The position numbers and the translations under genes are program-made. Below, piece after piece: positions 1-8,582 of a stretch of DNA of 64,000 nt. Within the stretch, counting starts at the first letter, position 1. Each line of letters starts with the position of its first letter. The notes under the pieces were generated by a model. That model was not told where the DNA came from. It was given only the letters and a program-made list of their open reading frames with translations, and searched no databases. The stretch spans positions 1-64,000 of IMG/VR virus record IMGVR_UViG_3300042691_018527. One strand, written 5' to 3'. The DNA is from a virus.

Positions 1-439
1 CATGTCTAACTGTGGTTGTGTTGCTGGGAGATCCAAGATATATACTAGCATTAACACCTGTTATGGGATCAGTTTCGGTTCCCCAATCAAACCAAGGCAT
101 TTGTGCTAATGTTCCGTAATTTACAGAAAATGAACCATTACAAGTAAGAGAAGTGGATACAGTTCTACTAGCTTTCAATTTTCCACCGGATAAACAAATA
201 GCATTAGATAAGATATTTGCTTCGGTGTCAAACACTTCTTGGGTGGTACCATCTCCAAACATTCCATTAACATCATATTCAACAACTACACCAGCACCTC
301 TGATAACAATTTTTTCGTTAGCCCCTGACTGCGGCGGTGCTCCAGCATCAGCAGTTGGAGAAAATGTGCCATTAGCAGCAGTTAACCAAATTGTTGCTGA
401 ACTCCAAAGACCAGATTGTTTAGAAATATACGTTGCCAT
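1..439 (-). CDS. Left-edge partial fibre/adhesin-like protein (N-terminal 146 codons)
   Basis: The reading frame opens with an ATG at 439 and runs off the left edge with no stop, so only the N-terminus is present. The start lies 1 nt downstream of the stop of the neighbouring minus-strand gene, so it is the next gene of the fibre operon. The N-terminal 55 residues have a GxWSSATIW segment followed by a Gly/Pro-rich turn and a hydrophobic strand (KIVIRGAGVVVEYD). That arrangement resembles the G8-type beta modules of phage and bacterial surface proteins. The remainder is Thr/Ser/Gly-rich and beta-like. Function as an exposed tail or virion protein is inferred mainly from operon position. Confidence 0.6.
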   Translation of the reverse strand, partial: MATYISKQSGLWSSATIWLTAANGTFSPTADAGAPPQSGANEKIVIRGAGVVVEYDVNGMFGDGTTQEVFDTEANILSNAICLSGGKLKASRTVSTSLTCNGSFSVNYGTLAQMPWFDWGTETDPITGVNASIYLGSPSNTTTVRH

Positions 440-440
440 G

Positions 441-1004
441 TTATAAAATTATTTTTTTGGTTGCTATGAGATTACTTAGCGTGGGGTTATTGAAATTTCC
501 ATAGAAAGAATCTTCGCTTCCATCAGTTGCTATGTATCTATAATATGTTTTGTCACTACCAGATGTACTAAATGTATAGTCATATACGTCTCCAGCTGGC
601 AGGGAAACATTTAAGACTGGAGTTGTTTTATATCCTCTGACTAATGTCATCCAATCAAGTATTGTTCCTTGATAGAATTTTGCAGAAACAGTGTTTGTTA
701 CTGTTATATTGGTTGCTGTAAGATTAACAGAATTTGCACTAACATATGCATATGCTGTTTGCCAATTAGCTGAATTAGTTTGTATGAAAGTACTAGTATC
801 TCCTCCTAATTCAATCCAAGTATCCTTTGCTGAGTTTAATTGGTATGCTTTATTTGTTTCTAAGTCAGTTACAATTTGCCCAGAATATCTTAATGGGTTT
901 GTTAAATATGTTAATCTGGCTGATGTAGTTGTAAACACTTGATCTTGATCAAGTGGTCCACTGTACTGTCTTTCAAATTGTAATGGGAATAATAAACTAG
1001 CCAT
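441..1004 (-). CDS. Small fibre-associated structural protein
   Basis: A 187-residue protein immediately downstream (1 nt) of the long fibre gene. Residues about 70-90 carry one copy of the NSANWQTAYAYVSANS motif, the same Asn/Ser-rich unit that is repeated many times in the upstream 1406-residue fibre. The N-terminus (LLFPLQFERQYSGPLD) is not repeat-like and may be an attachment segment. The C-terminal half is Thr/Tyr/Ser-rich and predicted beta. It could be a fibre tip, a connector or a small paralogue of the fibre. No enzymatic motif is visible. Confidence 0.6.
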   Translation of the reverse strand: MASLLFPLQFERQYSGPLDQDQVFTTTSARLTYLTNPLRYSGQIVTDLETNKAYQLNSAKDTWIELGGDTSTFIQTNSANWQTAYAYVSANSVNLTATNITVTNTVSAKFYQGTILDWMTLVRGYKTTPVLNVSLPAGDVYDYTFSTSGSDKTYYRYIATDGSEDSFYGNFNNPTLSNLIATKKIIL

Positions 1005-1005
1005 A

Positions 1006-4000
1006 TTATATTGTTACGTTATATGTTGCTGCTTGTGTAAAAGCTGTAACCGGTGTATACTTATAAACTTTATAATTTGTAGCCGTATACGAATTAGCAC
1101 CTTCAACTGAAACTGTACTGGATGTAAAGTTTCCCTTAACATCCGCATCAAAACCTTCTTCATATAAAACAGATGTTACGTTTCTTAATGAACTAGGATA
1201 TGCAAAAACAACATTGGTCGTTCCTATCGGAATAGATATTGTAAAAGTTGATCCATTTGATGGGTTTAATAATGATCCAGCAAGACTTCTGATGTCAGAA
1301 CTATTTGCTGCATTATTATCAACACCATAAAAAGCTTTTCTTCTACCATAAACTGGTGTTGAAACAACTATTGTATTAGATGCAAGAGGAGATAGATAGT
1401 TTTGACCTTTGCTATCAACTGGTTGTGGTCCGGTTGCATATGTAACGCTACCGTTAAATGTATTTGTTCCTTCTTGTATAATTGCAGCTGCTGATGTGTA
1501 TGAAGATGTTGTTCCGTTATTTACACCAAGTATTATATATTGTGTTGCTGTTCCAGATCTATAATCTTGTAAAGTATTTGGATCCCAAATGCCAGAAACC
1601 GTTTTTCCTGTTATTGCACCTCTATTAAGATTTACTGTTAATGTAATTCCTTGAGTTCCTGCTTCAACATTTGTTCCAATACTAGAAGACATCGTGGCAG
1701 ATGGTTCTGTTATTGTTGGGTAATACACTTTTGTTAACAACGTTTCAACAAATTGTTGGAATGAAGTATTCTTTGGAATAACTTGTGAAACTTCTATTCC
1801 ACCAACAGTAACATCGGATGTAACTGGAGACGATAGTGATGTTGCTGTTAATGATGAATTTAATGAAGCAGATACAGAACTAAATTGTGTATATGTTTCT
1901 TGCCAAACACCAGAAGCGTTTTGATATGTTGTGGTTGGAAGAAGTGTTGCAGTAGTCAATGCAACATTTGTTTTATATGTATCAAAATCAGTTGTTAATA
2001 CTAATTGACCTGTCAACGTATTAGTGGTTGTTGTCAATGTCAAAAGAGAAGATACTGAATTTAAAATTGTGTTGGTAACTAATGATGCAGAATTTGTGCT
2101 ATATACAGTCGCATATGAATATGTCGTATCCCAATTAGCAGAAGTATTATTAACTTTTGTGTTAACTTCTAAAATATTTGCAGAATTGTTTTGAACAAAT
2201 GTATTATTAGAAGAATTGAAAGAACTATTCAAGTTAACATATGAATAAACAGAATTCCAATTAGCAGATGTATTATTAACTCTAGAATTTACTTCAAGTA
2301 TGTTAGCTGAATTATTGTTTACAAAAGTATTCGCAAAAGAGTTTAATGAACTATTTGTTTGATAAGAACTGTAAACAGAATTCCAATTTGCAGATGTTGT
2401 ATTTACTCTTGTGTTTACTTCTAATGTATTAGCAGAATTATTACCAACAAAGGTTCTAGTTGCTAGTTCAAACGCACTATTTGAATTTGTATAAGAATAA
2501 ACACTGTTCCAATTCGCTGATGTTGTATTAACTTTACTATTGACATCTAATATATTAGAAGAATTATTATTAACAAATGTTCTTGCTGCTAATTCAAATG
2601 CACTTGTGTTATTATTGAAACTATAAACAGAATTCCAATTAGCAGATGTGTTATTAACTCTTGTGTTAACTTCAAGTATATTAGCTGAATTGTTGTTTAC
2701 GAAAGTATTTGCAAAAGAATTTAATGAACTATTTGTTTGATAGGAACTATAAACAGAATTCCAATTAGCTGAAGTATTATTAACTCTAGAATTTACTTCT
2801 AAAATGTTTGCAGAATTATTATTTGTAAATGTTCTTGTTGCTAGATCAAATGCGCTATTTGAATTAGTATAACTATATACTGAATTCCAATTAGCAGAAG
2901 TATCGTTAACTCTACTATTAACTTGGAGTATATTAGAAGAATTATTTTGTACAAATGTATTATTTGCTGTGTTAGTAGAACTGTTTAAATTGACATAAGA
3001 ATAAACAGAGTTCCAATTTGCAGATGTATTATTAACTCTACTATTAACTTCAAGTATATTAGCAGAATTTGTATTTACAAATGTTCTTGATGCTAGATCG
3101 AATGCACTATTAGTATTTGTATAACTATAAACAGAATTCCAATTAGCGGATGTATTATTGACTCTTGATGAAACGTCAACTAAATTTGAACTATTTGAAT
3201 TTACAAAATTTCTTACTTGTAATTCAAGACCGCTTATGTTATTTGTATAACTATAAACAGAGTTCCAATTTGCAGATGTATTATTAACTCTACTATTAAC
3301 TTCAAGTATGTTAGCAGAATTGTTGTTTACAAAAGTTCTGGATGCTAAATCGAATGCACTATTTGAATTTGTATAACTGTAAACAGAATTCCAATTTCCA
3401 GTCAATGATTTTATGCTGGTATGTGTTTCAATTCCAATGTTTATGTTTGGTTGAATTATGCTTAATAATTCTTGCCCACCAGAAAGTATTCTACCACTTG
3501 TCCATATACTACCACTTGCACTTATCTGACCATTGACTGTGAAATCAACATTTGGACTACTTGTTTTAATACCAACACCGGGAAAATTTCCGTTTGCACC
3601 ACCAACATGTAATACCTCAACGTTTTGATCTATATCATAAAAGGATGCAATGTCACCAGAACCGGTTTGACCAACATAAAGAGCCGGTCCATCTCCAACA
3701 TGTACTACACTAAGTGCTGATGTTGTAGTATAATAAGTGTTAGCAAAATAAGTTCCACCTGTTGCTGACAATACACCATATATTGTTACATTGTTATTAA
3801 ATGTTGTCTGTCCTGTTACTAGACCACCACTATTTGGTAAAAATTTAGAATCAACATAGTTAATTTTTGCATATGTACTGCTATTTGAATTATAAAAACT
3901 ATATCCACTATTCCAATTAGCAGACGTATTGTTTACAACGGTTGAAACATTTACTAAATTAGAACTATTTGAATTTACAAAGTTTCTTACTTGTAACTCC

Positions 4001-5226
4001 AAACCACTCGTATTATTAGTATAACTATAAACACTGTTCCAATTTGCAGATGTGTTATTAACTCTTGTGTTAACTTCAAGTATGTTAGCAGAATTGTTAT
4101 TAACAAATGTTCTAGCTGCTAAATTAAATGAACTATTATTGTTTGTGTATGAATAAACGGAGTCCCAGTTCGCAGAAGTGTTGTTAACCTTTGTGTTTAC
4201 TTGTAAAATATTAGCTGAATTATTATTTGTAAATGTTCTAGCCGCTAGATCAAATGTACTATTAGTATTTGTATAACTATAAACACTGTTCCAATTTGCA
4301 GATGTGTTATTAACTCTTGTGTTAACTTCAAGTATGTTAGCAGAATTGTTATTAACAAATGTTCTAGCACTTAAGTTAAAAGCACTATTTAAATTTGTGT
4401 AACTATAAACAGAATTCCAATTAGCAGAAGTATTATTAACTCTAGAATTTACTTGTAATATATTAGCTGAATTATTACCAACAAATGTTCTTGCCTGTAA
4501 TTCTAACGAACTAGATCCTCTTACGTACGAATAAACACTATTCCAATCCGCAGATGTATTTTTAACTGCCGTGTATACTTCCTGTGCTAAGTTTAAAGTA
4601 GGTTGTAATAGACTTAAAAGCTCAACACCACCGGATAAAAATCTACTTCCGGTATACACGTCTCCGGTTGAACTTAAATTGTTAACATATACAAAAAAAC
4701 TTGAATGTGTTGTTATGTTATCACCTAAAATATATGTGCTTTCGTGGTTTGCTGTATTACTTGTGCCACCTAATATTGCAGAATAATTAGCAGCAGATAA
4801 GATTGTGTTGTTAGAACCACCTAATATTGAAGAAAAATTTGCATTATCTTTTATTTCGTTTGTATACCCACCTAAAATAACAGAAAGATCGGAACTTACT
4901 TTATTTGTTTCTCCATTTAATATTGAGCTACCAGCACCATCTACCGTATTGTTTACACCACCTAAAATAATATCATATGCTTGTGATACATTATTATTTC
5001 CATACTGCGCTTTTATAGAACTAAGAGCACTATTATAAAGATAAGGATATTCTTCTGAATTTAAAAATTTAACAACATATTCACTGCTGTTTGTTTTTTT
5101 CTTTAAAAATAAAATACCATCCGCTGTGTTTACCGCAATTTCACCAGCAGTCAAAGAATTTACTAAAGGAGAATGGCCAATTACATCGCTCTTTTTTAAC
5201 AGAATTTTATTTATAGTTTGCGCCAT
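1006..5226 (-). CDS. Long tail fibre with YadA-like head and 42-residue stalk repeats
   Basis: A 1406-residue Asn/Ser/Thr-rich virion fibre. The N-terminus (residues 1-50) resembles those of the neighbouring fibres (IKxxLLK, SLTAGEIAVNTADG) and is a likely attachment domain. Residues about 80-165 contain repeated SILGGxxNxx units, the pattern of YadA/Hep_Hag trimeric-autotransporter heads. Two blocks of a 42-residue unit (core TSANWNSVYSY, then ARTFVNNNSANILEV) fill about residues 215-460 and 600-1040. Between them lies a module with VGIKTSSPNVDFTVNG, similar to the GIGT-SP motif of many phage fibres. The last 370 residues are unique and beta-rich, the likely receptor-binding end. A strong terminator lies just upstream, so it probably has its own promoter within 5227-5282, where no clear late motif is seen. 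Confidence 0.85.
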   Translation of the reverse strand: MAQTINKILLKKSDVIGHSPLVNSLTAGEIAVNTADGILFLKKKTNSSEYVVKFLNSEEYPYLYNSALSSIKAQYGNNNVSQAYDIILGGVNNTVDGAGSSILNGETNKVSSDLSVILGGYTNEIKDNANFSSILGGSNNTILSAANYSAILGGTSNTANHESTYILGDNITTHSSFFVYVNNLSSTGDVYTGSRFLSGGVELLSLLQPTLNLAQEVYTAVKNTSADWNSVYSYVRGSSSLELQARTFVGNNSANILQVNSRVNNTSANWNSVYSYTNLNSAFNLSARTFVNNNSANILEVNTRVNNTSANWNSVYSYTNTNSTFDLAARTFTNNNSANILQVNTKVNNTSANWDSVYSYTNNNSSFNLAARTFVNNNSANILEVNTRVNNTSANWNSVYSYTNNTSGLELQVRNFVNSNSSNLVNVSTVVNNTSANWNSGYSFYNSNSSTYAKINYVDSKFLPNSGGLVTGQTTFNNNVTIYGVLSATGGTYFANTYYTTTSALSVVHVGDGPALYVGQTGSGDIASFYDIDQNVEVLHVGGANGNFPGVGIKTSSPNVDFTVNGQISASGSIWTSGRILSGGQELLSIIQPNINIGIETHTSIKSLTGNWNSVYSYTNSNSAFDLASRTFVNNNSANILEVNSRVNNTSANWNSVYSYTNNISGLELQVRNFVNSNSSNLVDVSSRVNNTSANWNSVYSYTNTNSAFDLASRTFVNTNSANILEVNSRVNNTSANWNSVYSYVNLNSSTNTANNTFVQNNSSNILQVNSRVNDTSANWNSVYSYTNSNSAFDLATRTFTNNNSANILEVNSRVNNTSANWNSVYSSYQTNSSLNSFANTFVNNNSANILEVNTRVNNTSANWNSVYSFNNNTSAFELAARTFVNNNSSNILDVNSKVNTTSANWNSVYSYTNSNSAFELATRTFVGNNSANTLEVNTRVNTTSANWNSVYSSYQTNSSLNSFANTFVNNNSANILEVNSRVNNTSANWNSVYSYVNLNSSFNSSNNTFVQNNSANILEVNTKVNNTSANWDTTYSYATVYSTNSASLVTNTILNSVSSLLTLTTTTNTLTGQLVLTTDFDTYKTNVALTTATLLPTTTYQNASGVWQETYTQFSSVSASLNSSLTATSLSSPVTSDVTVGGIEVSQVIPKNTSFQQFVETLLTKVYYPTITEPSATMSSSIGTNVEAGTQGITLTVNLNRGAITGKTVSGIWDPNTLQDYRSGTATQYIILGVNNGTTSSYTSAAAIIQEGTNTFNGSVTYATGPQPVDSKGQNYLSPLASNTIVVSTPVYGRRKAFYGVDNNAANSSDIRSLAGSLLNPSNGSTFTISIPIGTTNVVFAYPSSLRNVTSVLYEEGFDADVKGNFTSSTVSVEGANSYTATNYKVYKYTPVTAFTQAATYNVTI
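2100..3415 (-). repeat. 126-bp tandem repeats, C-terminal stalk block
   Basis: About ten in-frame units of 126 bp (42 codons) inside the long fibre gene. Each contains the NWNSVYS core, followed about 15-20 residues later by TFV-NNNSAN-IL-V. Units differ by scattered substitutions, and some share variant centres (SSYQTNSSLNSFAN occurs twice), which suggests local duplication. The period equals six heptads. Confidence 0.85.
2553..2604 (-). repeat. 52-bp inverted repeat, copy 1 (in long minus-strand fibre)
   Basis: On the minus strand this reads the codons for SAFELAARTFVNNNSSN. It is identical over 52 bases to 11846-11897 on the plus strand, which lies in another fibre gene in the same reading frame. 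Confidence 0.85.
3860..4580 (-). repeat. 126-bp tandem repeats, N-terminal stalk block
   Basis: About five to six units of the same 42-codon repeat as the 2100-3415 block, separated from it by a roughly 450-bp non-repeat beta module. Reading order on the minus strand is head, this stalk, spacer module, second stalk, C-terminal domain. Confidence 0.8.
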
Positions 5227-5282
5227 TTGATATATTACTTATTTTTAAAATTTCTTTTATCAATATAAATTTACATTGAATA

Positions 5283-5320
5283 AAAAAACCCGAATTAGTT
5301 GGATCTAATTCGGGTTTTTT
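5283..5320 (-). terminator. Rho-independent terminator between two fibre genes
   Basis: A perfect inverted repeat: AAAAAACCCGAATTAG at 5283-5298 pairs with 5305-5320 around a 6-nt loop. The core is a GC-containing 10-bp stem flanked by A- and T-runs, so it can work in both directions. It lies 18 bases after the stop of the 5339-6556 gene (minus) and upstream of the start at 5226. It would end the transcript of the upstream fibre gene. Confidence 0.9.
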
Positions 5321-5338
5321 GTTTTGAATTACAATTTT

Positions 5339-6556
5339 TTAGAATGATCCACCATCTACAATGAAGTTATAGAGATTGGATACAGCTGATCCCGATAATG
5401 AACCTAGCATTGATATGCTACCATACCCATCCGTATTGATGGTGTAATTATCAAGACTTGATTTACCTGTAACTGTTAATGTATCATCTACTGTTACTTT
5501 TTGGTAGAAGGTTGCATCATTAGCAGTAACAATCATATTACCACCAGCGGCAGAAATATTATTGTTGATGGTTATAGAACCATTTCCATCTGTAACAATT
5601 GTATAATTGTCAAGATTAGATTGACCAGTAACTGTTAATGTATCATCGATTGTAACCTTTTGATAGAAGGTTGCGTCATTAGCAGTTATGATTGTATTTC
5701 CACCAGCAGCAGAAAGATCGTTGTTGATGGTGAGCGAACCAGTCCCAGTGGATGTAATTGTACCACCATCAAAACTTACAGTTCCTAATGCGACTAATCC
5801 TTTTGCTGTGTAAATTAAATCAGTTGCGGAAATTTTACCAGAAACTGTTAATTTTTCATTTGGAGTAGCAGTACCAATACCAACATAACCAGGAGCAGAT
5901 GTTGTTCCATCAATGAACAATGCGGTTGCACCGTCATCTTGGAAATGTGCAATTGGTTGTTGACCTAACTGATTAACATTAAGAGCTACTTGTGATCCAG
6001 AGTTTGTGATGCTAAAAGAGCTTGTAACACTAACTTGTGTATCGAGTTGAGTTGCATTTCCTAATACAGTCAAATCACCTTGTATTGTGACATCACCAGA
6101 TGCATCAATGTCTGTAAAAAATCCTTTTCTGTTTGAATCAATTACTTCAGTTCCATTGATAGTATAATTGTTTGCTTCAACACTAGAAAGAACATCCAAT
6201 GTACTATTAATAGTAACTGCTTTTTCAACGGTTACAACATCTTCGAATACGAATGATTTTATTGCTCTACCAGATTCATTGAAAGTAACTGGTGCATTAG
6301 CAGTAACAGTTGAATTGAAAGTAACTGGAGCTTGAAAAATTTTAGCACCAGAAACATCTTGTGCTAAAACTCTACTAACAAAAGCACCAGGGCCTGCAAT
6401 TGGCATTGCAGACATTCCAAGAACTGTACTTAATCCATAGTAAAGAATTTCATTTTGTTCATTAAATCCAAGTTCACCACTTGTAAGACTTGGCAAGCCT
6501 GTTTGGGAACTATTTAATAACCTACGTTTAATTTGAAGGATGTTTGGTGTTGACAT
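5339..6556 (-). CDS. Fibre-like structural protein with 53-residue repeats
   Basis: A 405-residue protein starting at the ATG at 6556 (MSTPNILQIKRR); an in-frame TTG lies four codons upstream and is less likely. The N-terminus (LTSGELGFNEQNEILYYG) matches the form of the attachment region of the 1406-residue fibre. The middle has a GDVTIQGDLTVLGN strand series and the phage-fibre motif VGIGTATPNEKLTVSG. Residues about 260-370 are two copies of a 53-residue unit (SAAGGN, TANDATFYQKVT, DDTLTVTG, DNYTI). No C-terminal chaperone domain is seen. A short fibre or fibre-associated protein is most likely. Confidence 0.75.
   Translation of the reverse strand: MSTPNILQIKRRLLNSSQTGLPSLTSGELGFNEQNEILYYGLSTVLGMSAMPIAGPGAFVSRVLAQDVSGAKIFQAPVTFNSTVTANAPVTFNESGRAIKSFVFEDVVTVEKAVTINSTLDVLSSVEANNYTINGTEVIDSNRKGFFTDIDASGDVTIQGDLTVLGNATQLDTQVSVTSSFSITNSGSQVALNVNQLGQQPIAHFQDDGATALFIDGTTSAPGYVGIGTATPNEKLTVSGKISATDLIYTAKGLVALGTVSFDGGTITSTGTGSLTINNDLSAAGGNTIITANDATFYQKVTIDDTLTVTGQSNLDNYTIVTDGNGSITINNNISAAGGNMIVTANDATFYQKVTVDDTLTVTGKSSLDNYTINTDGYGSISMLGSLSGSAVSNLYNFIVDGGSF
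5471..5788 (-). repeat. Two tandem 159-bp (53-codon) units
   Basis: The string AACTGTTAATGTATCATC recurs at 5471 and 5630, exactly 159 bp apart, and the surrounding codons align unit to unit with few changes. The repeat keeps the reading frame of the fibre-like gene that holds it. Confidence 0.8.
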
Positions 6557-6598
6557 AAATTGTTTCAAATAATATTTACTCTAGTTGTTTTACAAAAA

Positions 6599-8383
6599 TT
6601 AAAAATATCCACATTCAATTATTCCAGCATCTACCCATGTAAAAGCATAATTCCAGTTTTGTGAATTACCTGATGCATCATATATGATAGAATTTGCACT
6701 AATTGAGCCATTGACTGTAAAATCAACATTCGGTGTGCTTGTTTTTACACCAACGTTAGGATAGTCGCCATCGGCTCCACCAACATGGAAAACTTCTATA
6801 TTTGTATCTAAATCGTAAAGTGATAATATATCACCCAACCCTCTACTTGCAATATATACAGCAACGCCTTCTGGTGCAGTATGCATAATGCACAAAGATG
6901 TACTAGTAGTGTATATTGTGTTTTGAAAATAAGATGTGCCTAATGCAGAAATAGATCCATAGACGGTAAAGTTATTTTGAACTTTTAAATCACCAGAAAC
7001 GGACCCACCACTTATTGGTAAAAATTTTGAATAAACATCTTCAGATGATATATAAGTTGAACTATTTTGATTGTATGTTGTGTAATTAGAATTCCATTGA
7101 TTTGAATTTCCATTATTATCGGAAATTACAGTATTTGAATGTATTTCACCATCTACGTTTAATTTGTATGTTGATGTGTCATCAGTTCCTATTCCAACGT
7201 TTGATGCGAGATATATACCATTTTCTGCATTTAAAGTAATTTGGTTGTCTTGTGTTGTTTCTAATTTGGAATTTCCAGATGTTGCATTTAATACTATTAC
7301 ATTGTCGTTTTGTGCAATAACGTTTGAACCAATTATTTTATTATTACTTGATGCTAGTAATATAAAACCATTTGTTGAAAATGCTTGTATTGTGTCAAAT
7401 TCAGCAAATAATAAATTTAACGAAACATTATACCCTGCTAATGTAAATTCAAATGATCTATTTAAATCATACGCATAACCAATAAATTTATTACCAATTG
7501 TTAACTCTGATGGTGAAAATAAACTTGTTATTGAATTAGAAAATTTAAATGATTTACTAAATCTTTCATACTCAACATATGCTGCCTTTTTACCAATAAC
7601 ATTATTACTTCCAAGTATAATGTTTTGATCTCCTCTAATGGCATTGAAATCTCCGACTATATGGTTTTTGCCGCTAAAGGTTGGTTGATTTAATGGAATT
7701 AAACTTGGTAAATTAAAATTAAGATATCCTTGAGAAAAGAAATCAGATATTTCTAAATTACCAGTAATTTTTCCACCAGTTAAATATAAAAAGTTATTAA
7801 TTAAAAAATCGTATACTTTATATCCTTCCAAATAAAGGGAAGAATTGGTATATAAATTAGTATAAGCTTCTTGCCAATAACCAGATGCTGTTTGTAATAA
7901 AACAGTGTTTACACCAGAAAGAAAAATTGCTGAATTTGTGTATAATGTGGTGTAACTATCTAAATATAAAGAAGAATAAGGAGAATAAAACAAATAAGCT
8001 TCGTTTCCTCTTTTTACTTGCAAATTTGTATTTAAATAAAAATCATCAACTGAATTAGTTAATATATTAAAATCACTTAAATCAGCCTTTAAATTTAATG
8101 CACTTATTGCTAATAAAGAAAGTGGTTTATTTAAGTCACTTGTATTATCAACATTTGAAAGACCGATATCTTGTTTTGTTAAAACAACATTACCTATCTT
8201 ACCATTAACACTTTTAACACCAGATGATTCACATTCTTGAATAAAAACTATGTCATCACCACAATCGGATGAATTTACAATTAAATCAGTTCCATTTGCA
8301 GTTAAACTCAAGCATTCAGAAGAACAGTCCTCGTGTCCGCCGTTATTATCAGATGATAATGTTATAACAATCGTTTTACTCAT
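6599..8383 (-). CDS. Tail-fibre protein with a phage-fibre repeat and head-like segment
   Basis: A 594-residue protein starting at ATG 8383. The first 55 residues are Cys/Ser-rich (six or more cysteines), unlike the other fibres. Residues about 58-95 hold SVNGKIGNVVLTKQDIGLSNVDNTSD, in pieces typical of phage tail-fibre repeat domains. Residues about 235-280 have an IRGDQNIILGSNNVIG segment, again YadA-head-like. The C-terminal 170 residues repeat the module seen in the 1406-residue fibre, including FHVGGADGDYPNVGVKTSTP and VDFTVNGSISAN. It is probably part of the same adhesion apparatus and a paralogue made by domain shuffling. Confidence 0.75.
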   Translation of the reverse strand: MSKTIVITLSSDNNGGHEDCSSECLSLTANGTDLIVNSSDCGDDIVFIQECESSGVKSVNGKIGNVVLTKQDIGLSNVDNTSDLNKPLSLLAISALNLKADLSDFNILTNSVDDFYLNTNLQVKRGNEAYLFYSPYSSLYLDSYTTLYTNSAIFLSGVNTVLLQTASGYWQEAYTNLYTNSSLYLEGYKVYDFLINNFLYLTGGKITGNLEISDFFSQGYLNFNLPSLIPLNQPTFSGKNHIVGDFNAIRGDQNIILGSNNVIGKKAAYVEYERFSKSFKFSNSITSLFSPSELTIGNKFIGYAYDLNRSFEFTLAGYNVSLNLLFAEFDTIQAFSTNGFILLASSNNKIIGSNVIAQNDNVIVLNATSGNSKLETTQDNQITLNAENGIYLASNVGIGTDDTSTYKLNVDGEIHSNTVISDNNGNSNQWNSNYTTYNQNSSTYISSEDVYSKFLPISGGSVSGDLKVQNNFTVYGSISALGTSYFQNTIYTTSTSLCIMHTAPEGVAVYIASRGLGDILSLYDLDTNIEVFHVGGADGDYPNVGVKTSTPNVDFTVNGSISANSIIYDASGNSQNWNYAFTWVDAGIIECGYF

Positions 8384-8537
8384 ACTATTCTTTGATAGAA
8401 TATTTAAAATTTAAAAAATACAAATTTATAAAATATGTATAAGAAATGTTAAAATAATTCACACAATTATTTATTAAAAAATAAATTGGTTTTATTTTAG
8501 AAAATAACAAACTTATTAAAAAATTTCCAATTTCAAG

Positions 8538-8560
8538 TACCATATATAGTACTTATGGTA
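8538..8560. promoter_or_regulatory. Dyad in the largest intergenic gap
   Basis: TACCATA at 8538-8544 pairs with TATGGTA at 8554-8560 around 9 nt, and an alternative AAGTAC/GTACTT pairing overlaps it. It lies in the 199-bp gap between the portal stop and the next fibre start. It could be a weak terminator or processing hairpin; there is no T-run on the minus strand. The rest of the gap is A/T-rich and shows no clear promoter. Confidence 0.25.
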
Positions 8561-8582
8561 TTTTGAACGTTATTTAAATTAA

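Noticed and set aside
153-446. Plus-strand 97-codon frame at the left edge
   Set aside because: It lies opposite an open minus-strand frame that runs off the edge and matches the fibre operon; the plus-strand translation has low-complexity shadow character.
2100-4580. Regular 126-bp repeats considered as a CRISPR or other DNA array
   Set aside because: Units are in frame, diverge mainly at silent or conservative positions and have no unique spacers; they are protein repeats.
5227-5282. Late promoter for the long fibre
   Set aside because: The region has AT-rich near-matches (TTGATA, TAAGTA) but no TATAAATA; the evidence is too weak to list.
8384-8582. Origin of replication in the largest gap
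   Set aside because: The gap is AT-rich with one small dyad but no repeated iterons or promoter that would single it out.
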